Counted from the first letter of the stretch, positions 17,826-26,015 are shown. The stretch: 46,313 nucleotides of DNA from an uncultured Clostridia bacterium (GCA_947624655.1 CANQLH010000015.1:1-46313), one strand, 5' to 3'. The notes: generated from the sequence alone by a model not told the origin. Program-made: numbers and translations.

Positions 17826-19029
17826 TTATGATACCTTCTCAAAAATATTACTCATTATTTCAGCAGTTTGTTCCTTTGATGTACTATCAAGGTGTGTATA
17901 AATTTGTGTTGTTGAAACATTTGAGTGTCCGTAACCATTCTTGCACTTGCCTTAAACTAGTTTTAGATATTAACATACTACCTACGGAATGTCTTAAATC
18001 GTGAAAACGAATTTTTCTAAAATTATTTTCTTTTAAGAATTTAGGAAATTTTCTCGTTAAAAAATCTGGTTCTATTAACTTTCCCTCTATATTAACACAT
18101 ACATAGTTTTCATCATTTTTATAACTATTCTTAAAAATTTTTTTGTTTTCCTCTTGCTTTACTTTTAACTCTGCTAGATAATCTCTTATAATAGGCATTA
18201 ATGGAAATGTTCTATAACTTGGATTATTCTTAGGAATATCTTTTTTTACTACAACACGTTTCTTGTTGATTGTAGTAACGGTTACAACATGAGCAATCGT
18301 AATAGTATTATTTTCAAAATCAACTCTATTCCACTTTAAGCCTAGAACTTCTTCACGTCTTAGTCCATAAAAACTTGCAATCATGACAGGTATTTCAATA
18401 TCAGTATCTGCAATCTTTTCAAGAAATGCTTTTAATTCACTAGAATTATAAATTTGTGGGATATATTGTTTAGGTCTTTGTAATTGACAATCATCAGCTG
18501 GGTTATTAACAATAAGTTTAGTTTTTCTAGCCTTATCTAATGCTTCGTGTATGTTATTATGATAGTGTAATACTGTTCTAGCACTTTTTCCTAATTTATA
18601 CTGTTGGTCATAAAAATCTTGTAAATCAAGTGTAGTAATCTCACTTAACTTTATTTTTTTAGGCTCAAAATAAGGAAAAATAATCGAATTAATATTAGAT
18701 TGATAACCACCTATTGTTGTTTCAGCCAATACATTAGAAACGCTTGTTAACCAGTCTTTCAAATAATCAGTAAATAGAATCTCTTGTCTTTTATCTATGG
18801 ACGTCTTATTCAGTTCTTCCTCAAATGTTTTTCTTATTTCTTCTGCCTTGTTTTCCGCTTCCTGTTCTGCTTTATTGTGAAGTCTTTTTTGTTTTTCATC
18901 TACATATCTAACTTTGGTTGATTTCCATTTGTATTGGTCTTTTTTTATGGGGTCTATCCAATGCAAGACCGCATAATAAAAAGGACTCTTTTCTAATTTG
19001 GTTTGTAAGCTAACTGTTACTTTAATCAT
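17826..19029 (-). CDS. int: Tyrosine integrase of the element, one CGGA recoding site
   Basis: Site-specific recombinase of 400 residues, close to Tn916-type integrases. It has an N-terminal arm-binding domain, a SAM-like core-binding domain (TDYLKDWLTSVSN...) and a catalytic domain: Arg in YGLRREEVLGLKW and HDLRHSVGSML. At 17929-17931 an in-frame CGG (residue 367) follows TTA. Read conventionally the protein ends 13 codons later without its last catalytic residues. Read as CGGA = Gly it gives EWLGHSNVSTTQIYTHLD, the canonical motif with the second His and the nucleophilic Tyr, and ends at 17826 after EKVS. 1204 nt minus one is divisible by three. Activity therefore depends on the recoding. 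Confidence 0.93.
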
Positions 19030-19124
19030 AATTTACTCCTCTCTAAAATCCTATAACAGTTTATATTTAGCTCACTATAACTAATAATCTACTTTAAATA
19101 ATAGCATATAGTGAGCTTATTTGT

Positions 19125-19316
19125 CTACTGTCTTTTCAAGTATTCAATTACTTTACTTTTTAAAATTCTGTAACTCCTGCCGCATTTGAAACTTTCAATT
19201 ATCTTATTTTGCAATAATTTATAAGCAAATGTCCTTTCAATATGTAGCATTTCTTTTAGTTGTTCAAATGTAACAACGTCAGGATATTCGTCAAAGATGT
19301 CTTCCTCCACTTCCAT
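19125..19316 (-). CDS. xis: Excisionase-like HTH protein
   Basis: 63 residues: TFEQLKEMLHIERTFAYKLL then GRSYRILKSKVIEYLKRQ, the winged-helix/MerR-like fold of DUF3853/excisionase proteins that sit next to Tn916-type integrases. Expected to bend DNA at the element ends and favour excision. Its ATG overlaps the recoded stop codon of the upstream gene as TAATG, and GGAGAT lies 9 nt before it. One CGG straddles TGC-GGC. Confidence 0.8.
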   Translation of the reverse strand: MEVEEDIFDEYPDVVTFEQLKEMLHIERTFAYKLLQNKIIESFKCGRSYRILKSKVIEYLKRQ

Positions 19317-20081
19317 TATTTTTTATCTCCTTTATTTTTTAAATATTCTGTTAATATAATATTCCAATATAAGTAGTAACAGTAAGAAATACTATCTCCG
19401 TTTTTTGTCTCCTTTTATTTTTCCCATTATGTTTTCATCACAAAATCTTTTCACAAAATTTTTATCATCATCTGAATCTTTTCTTAAATCTTCTATGCAC
19501 TTATACCAATAAATTCTAGTTTGATTTATATCTTCTACCAAAAGCTTTTCCACTCCTTTTTGTTTTTCCTTAACCTCTTCTAGTGTGAGTTTCTCGCCAG
19601 TAAACCTATCTATATCCCAATCCATATTTGGCATAGAATCATAATCAAAACCAGTTTGGATAACCTCAGTTGAAAGAATTTCCATAAGAAATTGGATTCT
19701 TTTTAATTTCTTTTTTGTATCTATAACTTCTTCAAGTTCTTTAACAGTCATATTTTCTAACTCATAATTATTTATTATTTTTTCTCTTTCCTTATCTTCT
19801 AATCCAGCCAAAGCGAGTAATTTCCTCACTCCAAAATTTGCAACAGGTTGCAAATCTGGAAATGTTTGTGCGATTTTCATAAAATTGTATGCTGTTCTTT
19901 GACTATAATTCACATCATTTTCTAGCCATTTTGTAAACTCCCCATAAAATAGGTTTTCTTTTACTCTAAGTAATTCTTTTCCAATCTCAATAATGTTTTC
20001 TGCTATTTGAACTGTAAGCACCTTTATTTTAGCAGTGCTATCTTGTAAATTAAATGTTGTTAGTTTATTTTTATTTTCCAT
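19316..20081 (-). CDS. DUF3102 protein; C-terminus extended by a CGGA site
   Basis: The N-terminal half matches DUF3102 proteins of mobile elements: IAENIIEIGKELLRVKENL then GEFTKWLENDVNYSQRTAYN and FMKIAQTFPDL. The role is unknown; such genes often sit near replication genes. Conventionally it ends KKRR at 19392 (229 residues). The second-last sense codon is CGG (19398-19400). Read as CGGA = Gly the frame stays open for another 26 residues (GDSISYCYYLYW...NKGDKK) and stops at a TAA overlapping the xis ATG as TAATG, giving 254 residues. The overlap, identical to gatA/gatB, favours the longer form, but no homologue comparison is available. Start has AAGGAGG. Confidence 0.7.
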
Positions 20082-20119
20082 TCTATATTTCCTCCTTATA
20101 TAAATTTTTTTAACTAATT

Positions 20120-21292
20120 TTAAACCCCTAATTCGTCATAAAGTTTTTGTTTTAATTCTTCGTGTTCTCCATCATATATAGAAAAATCACGACAAACTTC
20201 TTTGGTCGTAAAGTTAAGCAAAAATGGAATGTCTATATCTTCATCAAAAGTTAATGGGTTAATGCCAATACTTCTTAAAAGTTTTATATGATGTTCAAAA
20301 GTGTCATCAGAATATTTATATTCTTCTTTTGCTTTTGTGAAACCTTTTTTATTTATGTCTGTTACTAATTGACACAACTTTTCTGCTTCTTTTTCAGTCA
20401 ATCTTCTATCACTTTGAATTGCAAGTATTGCATAATCTAAACGATAGAAAGGTTCTTTATAAAAGATAGGCTCTACATAACGTCTAAAACATTCATCAGA
20501 AATTTCTTCATTGTAGTAATTATCTAATGTTTTATCTATTTTTAAAGTATTGTTTTTGTTGTAATATAAACGTTTATTCTTAAGTCTTAATTCCGTTCTA
20601 AAAACATTTTTATATTCTTCTACATCAAGCTCAACTTGTGATGATTTTTTTCTAGTTTTTAGTCTATTTTTACGCTCTTGTTCTTTATCATACACAATTA
20701 CTTCTGTATATGAACTGATAGGATTATATTTTATTCCAGAACCTTTTTTTAGTTCCTCCTTGCAAACGCCATAGTATTCATCTCGACTTATGTTTAGAAT
20801 ACACATAAGAGCTTGACGCTCAGCCGATGGATTGTACTCAAACTCGAAATCGTGTTTAAAATCAATACGGTTAAGATTATTCTCTATTTCTAAAAATTCT
20901 CTATCAATTCCTATGCTATCTAAAAATTCTAATGTATCTTGAAGTATTTCATATTTGCTTTTATTTATTATTGCATTATGTTTTAAAGTGACAAGAACAC
21001 AGTCATTTCTATACTTATAATGACAATAATCCAAACTATAATATCCATAATCTCCAGTAAATGGATAGGACTTTTTAAAAAATCTATCATAGCTTGGGTA
21101 ATAGAAGTATAAAGCATTTTTTCCAGTAAAATGAATTTTGGTTTTACTCTTAGGATTTCTTAATTTTTTACGTTTCCACCTTTCACGAACGCCATAGACA
21201 ACGCCAGTTTTGCAATCATTAAATAAAATATCTTTGTTTGATGGATTAACTTTAAATTGAAGTGTCATAGTGTCAGTAATATGGTCTATCAT
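20120..21292 (-). CDS. Putative replication initiator protein
   Basis: 390 residues beginning MIDHITDTMTLQFKV after an AGGAGGTGA ribosome site. It has the shape of initiators from small replicative elements and filamentous-phage-like Rep (G2P/RstA-like): LNRIDFKHDFEF, EVIVYDKEQERKNR, FRTELRLKNKRLYYN, then a C-terminal helical part. Conserved acidic and Tyr residues are present, but I could not identify the nicking Tyr with certainty. The downstream DUF3102 gene and the large upstream noncoding region with hairpins fit a replication module. Two CGG triplets straddle codons. Confidence 0.6.
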   Translation of the reverse strand: MIDHITDTMTLQFKVNPSNKDILFNDCKTGVVYGVRERWKRKKLRNPKSKTKIHFTGKNALYFYYPSYDRFFKKSYPFTGDYGYYSLDYCHYKYRNDCVLVTLKHNAIINKSKYEILQDTLEFLDSIGIDREFLEIENNLNRIDFKHDFEFEYNPSAERQALMCILNISRDEYYGVCKEELKKGSGIKYNPISSYTEVIVYDKEQERKNRLKTRKKSSQVELDVEEYKNVFRTELRLKNKRLYYNKNNTLKIDKTLDNYYNEEISDECFRRYVEPIFYKEPFYRLDYAILAIQSDRRLTEKEAEKLCQLVTDINKKGFTKAKEEYKYSDDTFEHHIKLLRSIGINPLTFDEDIDIPFLLNFTTKEVCRDFSIYDGEHEELKQKLYDELGV

Positions 21293-21559
21293 TGTGTCAC
21301 CTCCTGTCTAAAATAAATTATTAAATTAGCATTATCACCTCCATTTTTGATAAGTTATACACTTTATGATTTCAGCATTGCCATTGTAGTAAGTTAATAC
21401 GATGGAAGTGAGCGAAGCGAACGCAAGAAAACATTTTTCGGTAAACTATCTTATAACTATAACTATATTGGAAAATTAAAAAGAAAAAATTAGTAATTTG
21501 ATACAAAAAAGTATAGCAATCAACTGCTACACCATACAAATTCAAGTTTTAATTAAGTA

Positions 21560-21588
21560 TTGACTTTTTATAAAACGTTTGATATAAT
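21560..21588 (+). promoter_or_regulatory. Strong sigma-A promoter
   Basis: -35 TTGACT (21560-21565), a 17-bp spacer and -10 TATAAT (21583-21588). It drives a short transcript that meets a terminator about 60 nt further on, antisense to the direction of the rep gene module. Confidence 0.75.
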
Positions 21589-21612
21589 ATATTTATCAAT
21601 AGAGGAATTTGT

Positions 21613-21690
21613 ATGCTTTTCGCATCAGTTCTAATTTTTAAGAGTAGTGGCAACTACTCTTTTTTAATTTTTATTTATTATATCACATAA
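21613..21690 (+). other. Candidate 25-aa peptide or small RNA with terminator
   Basis: After the promoter come AGAGGAATTTGT and ATG 21613, opening MLFASVLIFKSSGNYSFLIF (25 residues, hydrophobic). A terminator hairpin (AAGAGTAGT/ACTACTCTT, 21640-21661, then T-run) lies inside this frame, so a normal transcript would end before the stop codon. It could be an attenuator leader, a type I toxin-like peptide, or a small regulatory RNA controlling replication. Confidence 0.4.
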
Positions 21691-22000
21691 AATCTTATTT
21701 GTCCAGTTAAGTGGAAATCATATTTCTCACAAAGGACTTGGCGTTTTATTTTATAGAATACAAAAGCATCTAAAAAAGCTGGTGTAAGTGAAAGTGACAT
21801 CAGCTTTTAAGTTTTTTAATAATCTATTCTAATACCGTAACTTGAAATGACGGTATTCTAAAAATTCAAAAAAACAATGAAGAATGTTATGCTCGAAATA
21901 TATATTACCTAGCACAAAAAGTTTAAAATTGACAGCTCTAGGAGGGAGCGTACCCCTATATAGCAAAACACAAAAAAGAGGGCTAAACAGATTAAGCCCC

Positions 22001-22769
22001 CTATACCTTTTTTATTCTTTCTACCATTTTATCATAATATTGTTCATCAATTTCGACCGCTATACATCTTCTATTATTTTTTATGCAACTTAACGGACAA
22101 CTTCCCGCTCCTGAGAATGGGTCAAGTATTACTTCATTTTCTTTGCTACTTTGTAAAATAAATCTACTAAATAAATTAATCGGCTTTTGAGCAGGATGTT
22201 GTCGCTTTCCTATTGTATTTTTTATATCTGTTATGACATTACTCTCTCCCAATTTATTTATTGGCACAGATTTTCCTTTTCTAAGTTGCATTACCATTTC
22301 GTATGCTCCGCATATACGAACAATTACTACTTGTCTTATTTCCTTTTACCCATATTATGGTGTTGGAATGTTTAAATCCAACTTGTTTTGCCACTTGCAA
22401 CATTGTGTCGTAATTTTGATAGTTAGACATCAAATAACAATGTCCGACCGCTCCTTTAATACCCTATACAATAAAGGCATCCACTCGTTAAATGTTATAC
22501 TATTATGAGTAAATAGCTTTCCGCTTCTTATATTCTTTATGGTTTCAGCATCATTATTTTTAATATCGAATATACCACCGACAATATTTCTTTCCCTGTT
22601 TTTGTTTCCCTCCACCTCTACGACTCAACTTATATGGTGCATCAGTTATTATCATATCTATTGAATTTTCAGGAATTGCCTCCAGAACATCTAAACAATT
22701 CTTATTAAATAACATTAAATTTTCTGTTTCATAATCTGGAGTCATTTTATTATCCATTAAAAAATCCAT
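22001..22769 (-). CDS. DNA adenine methyltransferase (beta class) with four CGGN recoding sites
   Basis: Conventionally this is three or four fragments. Reading CGGN as Gly at 22578-22580, 22448-22450, 22444-22446 and 22308-22310 (residues 64, 107, 108 and 153) gives one 254-residue protein; 769 nt minus four is divisible by three. The second and third sites are adjacent (CGGTCGGA) and supply both glycines of VLKEGGHCYLMSNYQNYD, a typical methyltransferase motif. Catalytic motif IV is ITDAPYKLS (DAPY rather than the usual DPPY) and the AdoMet motif is VILDPFSGAGSC near the C-terminus, so the order is that of beta-class N6-adenine or N4-cytosine enzymes. No restriction partner is adjacent; it may protect or mark the element. 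Three further CGG triplets straddle codons. Confidence 0.9.
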
Positions 22770-23301
22770 TTTAGAATTCAGCTCCTTTTTAAAGGTTGCC
22801 TTGTCTAAAATGGTGCAACTTCTTTTATATATTTTTTTAGATAAATTTCATATCTATCTATATTTATTATAACACATTTGTTCGCTATTTGTCAAGTTAG
22901 GTGTAAAATCTTGAAAGCCTCTCTGTGCCTCATTTATAAAGAAAACATTTTTAAAAAATTTATGAACTTTTTTTGAAAAAGTGATTCACAAAGTTCATAA
23001 ATTATGATACAATTATTATAGTCAAAAGTTAGAGCGAGAAGCACTTCCGAATCTTTTGACTAATATATAAAAAGGAGTGATGAAAGTTGATTGTTTTAAG
23101 AAAAAATAAAAAAGAATATATAGTTGCCTAACTTGGTCGGTCATACAACTATATATTCACTAGAGCATTACTTTTACAAGTAAAGTCTATATTAATTTTA
23201 GCATAAAAGCCTTTATTTTGTAAAGTAGTGGATAGCATTTTAAAGATTAAAAAAATAAAAATGCTAGTAAAAATTTATTTTATAAAATGGAGGTTTTTAT
23301 T
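22770..23301 (+). promoter_or_regulatory. Regulatory region with operator, hairpins and possible leader peptides
   Basis: TTTATGAACTTT (22959-22970) is inverted as AAAGTTCATAAA (22990-23001) and overlaps a promoter, TTCACA (22985-22990), 17 bp, TACAAT (23008-23013). Downstream are a stem TCAAAAG/CTTTTGA (about 23022-23060), an AAGGAG site before very short frames, and a 13-bp perfect stem GAATATATAGTTG/CAACTATATATTC (about 23113-23157). This looks like a repressor-controlled leader for the radC-like gene. I cannot tell whether the short frames are translated. Confidence 0.5.
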
Positions 23302-23733
23302 ATGCAATTCAGTAAAATAAAATTGCAAATGGTTCAAGAACATAATTTTAATTACAATAGTCAAAAAATTACATCTGCGAAAGATATTTTAAAACTTATA
23401 AATGGCTACGAACAGTTAGAAAAAGCAACAGAAGAACATATTATTTTGATTTGTTTAAATAATAAAAATCAAATAGTTGCTTATTCAGAAGTTGCAAAAG
23501 GTGGAGTAAATTATTGCAATTTAGATATAAAGGCAATATTTAAAACAGTTCTATTATCAAATAGTAGTAAATTTATATTGGCACATAATCACCCAAGTGG
23601 AGATGCAACACCAAGTGAAAAAGACTTTAAAGTAACAGAACAATTAAAACAAGCTAGTCAACTTATGAATGTACAATTTTTAGACCATTTAATAATTGCA
23701 GGAAGTGATTATATTAGTTGTATGAATAACTAA
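23302..23733 (+). CDS. RadC/JAB-domain protein
   Basis: 143 residues from ATG 23302; GGAGG lies 9 nt upstream, and the in-frame ATG at 23287 overlaps that site. The JAB1/MPN-like metal motif is complete: the E of HIILICLNNKNQ...SEV, then LAHNHPSGDATPSEKD and the following Asp-rich LDHLIIAG. RadC-like proteins are frequent on integrative elements and near anti-restriction genes; the activity is unknown. A stem GTTGAGCAA/TTGCTCAAC follows the stop codon (about 23753-23777). No CGG codon. Confidence 0.9.
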   Translation: MQFSKIKLQMVQEHNFNYNSQKITSAKDILKLINGYEQLEKATEEHIILICLNNKNQIVAYSEVAKGGVNYCNLDIKAIFKTVLLSNSSKFILAHNHPSGDATPSEKDFKVTEQLKQASQLMNVQFLDHLIIAGSDYISCMNN

Positions 23734-23801
23734 GCTTGTCGAGGTTGAGCAAACAATAATTGCTCAACTTCCTAAAAATTAAAAAATGGAGGAATTGAAA
23801 A

Positions 23802-24086
23802 ATGGAAAATAAATATGAAAATGTAATTATAATAAAAGGAACATTTACAGAAGAAGAATATAAAAAAGCATTTGAAAGAGCAAAACAATATTTTAGAAAT
23901 TTTAAAAATGTAAAAATTGAGGAAATTGGAAAGAAAAGATTAGCTTATGAAGTAAAAGGAGAAAAAGAAGGTTATTATGTAATATTTGAATTTGAAACAA
24001 AACCAGAAGAAATTAGTGAACTTGAAAGACTATATAGAATAAATGATGATATTTTGAAGTTTATAACTGTTAGAAAAGAAGATTAA
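23802..24086 (+). CDS. Ribosomal protein bS6 homologue on the mobile element
   Basis: 94 residues, the length of bS6. MENKYENVIIIKGTFTEEE aligns with the first strand of S6, GKKRLAYEVKGEKEGYYVIF matches the invariant W/I-GKRRLAYEI...GFYQI block, and LERLYRINDDILKFITVRKE matches FDRLAKISDDIIRHIVVK. In chromosomes rpsF sits with ssb and rpsR; here it stands between a RadC-like gene and a recombinase on the element. It could replace host S6 in ribosomes or have another role, for example binding single-stranded nucleic acid or controlling rpsF expression. The ribosome site is GGAGG, 9 nt from the ATG. Confidence 0.82.
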   Translation: MENKYENVIIIKGTFTEEEYKKAFERAKQYFRNFKNVKIEEIGKKRLAYEVKGEKEGYYVIFEFETKPEEISELERLYRINDDILKFITVRKED

Positions 24087-24088
24087 AT

Positions 24089-24175
24089 ATGAAGTCTAAA
24101 ATGGACGAAATGGAACTACTATCTACTATATTATTAATATATATAGTAATCAGGTGTCTGATTCGTCCATTTTGA
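24089..24175 (+). repeat. Inverted repeat with a possible 28-aa frame
   Basis: AAAATGGACGAA (24098-24109) and TTCGTCCATTTT (24162-24173) form a 12-bp perfect inverted repeat around an A/T-rich centre. A 28-codon frame beginning MKSKMDEMELL fills the same stretch but has no ribosome site. More likely a terminator, a structured RNA or a recombinase site than a gene. Confidence 0.45.
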
Positions 24176-24216
24176 AAAATATAATTATATGTATAAATTT
24201 ATTAAGAAGAAAATCA

Positions 24217-24326
24217 GTTAATCATAATGTTAATTATGATTAACTCAAGACATAAAAACATAAAAAATCATATACTGAGTTAAACATAATTACATATAAA
24301 ACACTGAAAAACGAGTTAAACATAAT
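24217..24326 (+). promoter_or_regulatory. Four-copy operator/iteron array before the second recombinase
   Basis: GTTAATCATAAT at 24217-24228, its inverse ATTATGATTAAC at 24233-24244, and GTTAAACATAAT at 24279-24290 and 24315-24326. The last copy ends 21 nt before the recombinase start. Four copies of one 12-mer suggest binding sites for a repressor or for the recombinase itself. Confidence 0.65.
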
Positions 24327-24347
24327 TTTCAGAATGGAGGTTTTGAA

Positions 24348-25196
24348 ATGTTAGAATTTAAAAATTATTTGTTGGAAAACAATAAATCAAATAATACAAT
24401 AGAAAATTACATCAGAAATATAGAAAGTTTTAAAAAATGGTATTATGAAACAACTGCAGGCGAATTTAAAAAATTATATAGACCAAATGTATTGGATTAT
24501 AAAGGTTATTTGCGAAATATTAAAAAAAATAGAAAAGGACAACCTTTAAAAGCGGAATCAATCAATGCAAATTTATCAGCACTTGCAAAATATAACGAAT
24601 TTTTAGTATATAAAGGCATACAAAAAGAAATTGTCATAAATGATAAAGACTTTTTAAAAGTACAACACCAGAGAATAAATCCTTGTACTATTGATAAATC
24701 AGATGTTGAAAATTTTAGACAAAAAATATTAGAAAATGAAAGCAAACGAGATTATGCAATAATAACAGTATTAGCTTATACTGGTCTAAGAATTTCAGAA
24801 TGTCTAAATATTAAGATGAACGATTTTGATTTCAATAGTAAGGAAATAATAATTAGAGATGGTAAAGGAGATAAACAAAGGATTGTATATTTTAATGAAA
24901 AAATAGAAAATGCTATAAAAGAATATTTAAAAGAGCGAAAAAGTAATAGTGAATATCTATTTTGTAGTAGACAGAGTGATAAAGTATGCAGAAGTCGAAT
25001 AAATCAGCTATTTAGTAAATATTCAAATGTTATGCACCCGCATCTATTAAGGCATTTTGCCTTTACTAACATGGCAAGTAATGGCTTCTCAATAAGTGAA
25101 ATAGCAATGCTAGGAGGTCATTCGAGTACAAAAACAACCGAAATTTACATCAATCCAAGTCAAAAAGAAATAAAAGAAAAATTAAATTTATTATAA
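24348..25196 (+). CDS. Second tyrosine recombinase (XerC/D-like)
   Basis: 282 residues with an N-terminal SAM-like core-binding domain (MLEFKNYLLENNKSNNTIEN) and a complete catalytic domain: Arg in TGLRISECLNI, Lys in DGKGDKQRIVYF, HPHLLRHFAFTNMA, GGHSSTKTTEIYIN with the nucleophilic Tyr. It is unrelated in detail to the integrase at the tRNA end. It may resolve element dimers or act on a separate site such as the inverted repeat upstream. AATGGAGG precedes the ATG. Its only CGG straddles GCG-GAA. Confidence 0.92.
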   Translation: MLEFKNYLLENNKSNNTIENYIRNIESFKKWYYETTAGEFKKLYRPNVLDYKGYLRNIKKNRKGQPLKAESINANLSALAKYNEFLVYKGIQKEIVINDKDFLKVQHQRINPCTIDKSDVENFRQKILENESKRDYAIITVLAYTGLRISECLNIKMNDFDFNSKEIIIRDGKGDKQRIVYFNEKIENAIKEYLKERKSNSEYLFCSRQSDKVCRSRINQLFSKYSNVMHPHLLRHFAFTNMASNGFSISEIAMLGGHSSTKTTEIYINPSQKEIKEKLNLL

Positions 25197-25251
25197 TGCT
25201 CTTCGGAAATAGCGAAAAGCAAATTAGATATGAAAGTGAGGAATTTTAAGA

Positions 25252-25441
25252 ATGGAAAATTTAAAAAATAGAGAAAGTAAAATTGGTAGACCTCAATATA
25301 TTCCAGATTTACAACTTCTAAAAGAATTATATGAAAGAATTGAAAAAAATGAAATTACAAATGAAGAGCGGTTGGCGAATTGCTGGTTGTGGCAAGACGA
25401 AATGGTTTGAACTAAAAAAGAAAATTGGAGGGAATGTATAA
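25252..25441 (+). CDS. Small HTH-like protein with one CGGT recoding site
   Basis: Conventionally a 53-codon frame. An in-frame CGG at 25369-25371 (residue 40) follows GAG. Read as CGGT = Gly the protein continues NEEGWRIAGCGKTKWFELKK and ends after 62 residues at a TAA overlapping the next ATG as TAATG. The C-terminal pattern (N-E-E-G-W-x-x-A-x-C-G-K-T-K-W) resembles the small DNA-binding tails found with recombinases on Firmicute elements. GTGAGGA precedes the ATG at 25252. It opens an operon with three related small proteins. Confidence 0.72.
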
Positions 25442-25710
25442 TGATTAGTACAATCAATTATTTGGAATTAAAAAAAATATTATTAAAAAAATTTGTAAAT
25501 GTAAAAGTTATGATACAGCTAAGAGGAATATTAGATACCAAAATATTCATAGAAAATACAAGAATTATGATAAATAAACACAAGTTGACAATTTTTAATA
25601 ATGAGCATGATTTTTCTATTGAATTTATGATGATGAAAAATTTTAAAATAGAAGAAAAATGTCATATAGAATTAATATATGAAGATTTTACAGTAATCTT
25701 AGAATTATAG
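25441..25710 (+). CDS. Small protein of the three-paralogue operon (1)
   Basis: 89 residues, unrecognised. It begins MISTINYLELKKILLKKFVN; predicted mostly beta after a short helix, with VKVMIQLRGILDTKIFIEN, then KLTIFNNEHDFSIEF and a final ELIYEDFTVILEL. The spacing of these strands recurs in the next two genes, so the three look like diverged duplicates. Translation is coupled to the upstream HTH gene through TAATG. No signal peptide, membrane segment or catalytic motif. Confidence 0.7.
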   Translation: MISTINYLELKKILLKKFVNVKVMIQLRGILDTKIFIENTRIMINKHKLTIFNNEHDFSIEFMMMKNFKIEEKCHIELIYEDFTVILEL

Positions 25711-25720
25711 GGGGTAGAAA

Positions 25721-25990
25721 ATGAAAAAAGATACAATAAAAAAAATAGTAAAAGTATTAAGTAAAAGATATAAGAACAAAACAGTAAATATTATTTTTAG
25801 CGGTGGCATTGAAACAGTCGTAAAAATACATAATTTTAGATATTATATATCACAAGATACAACTATTTTATCCGATGGAAAAGATAATCAGTTAAAAATT
25901 GACAACTATTTGATTGAAAATGTAGAAATAAATAATGATACGATTATTTTGACAATGAGTTCAGATTATACAATAATTATTGATTGTTAA
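25721..25990 (+). CDS. Small protein of the three-paralogue operon (2)
   Basis: 89 residues, unrecognised. A basic N-terminal helix (MKKDTIKKIVKVLSKRYKNK) precedes strands VNIIFSGGIETVVKIHNFRY, ILSDGKDNQLKID and TIILTMSSDYTIIID. The pattern, length and closing hydrophobic strand match the genes on either side. It starts 10 nt after the previous stop, with GGGG upstream. Its CGG straddles AGC-GGT. Confidence 0.7.
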   Translation: MKKDTIKKIVKVLSKRYKNKTVNIIFSGGIETVVKIHNFRYYISQDTTILSDGKDNQLKIDNYLIENVEINNDTIILTMSSDYTIIIDC

Positions 25991-26015
25991 AAATGTATGA
26001 GGAGGTTTTTAAAAA

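Larger units (their letters stand above)
21293..22000. other. Noncoding region beside the replication gene; candidate origin
   Basis: About 700 bp without a long gene. It holds a strong promoter with a small terminated transcript (21560-21690, listed separately), a hairpin with arms AAAAGCTG/CAGCTTTT at about 21774-21809, a second hairpin AATACCGT/ACGGTATT (21831-21838 with 21850-21857), a GC-rich GGGAGCGTACCCC near 21942-21957 in otherwise A/T-rich DNA, and a hairpin GGGCT/AGCCC near 21983-22003 that may terminate the methyltransferase transcript. The hairpins next to a Rep gene make this the likely replication origin, but no nick site is proven. Confidence 0.45.

Noticed and set aside
24217-24326. 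CRISPR array
   Set aside because: Only four 12-bp sites with irregular spacing and mixed orientation, and no cas genes.
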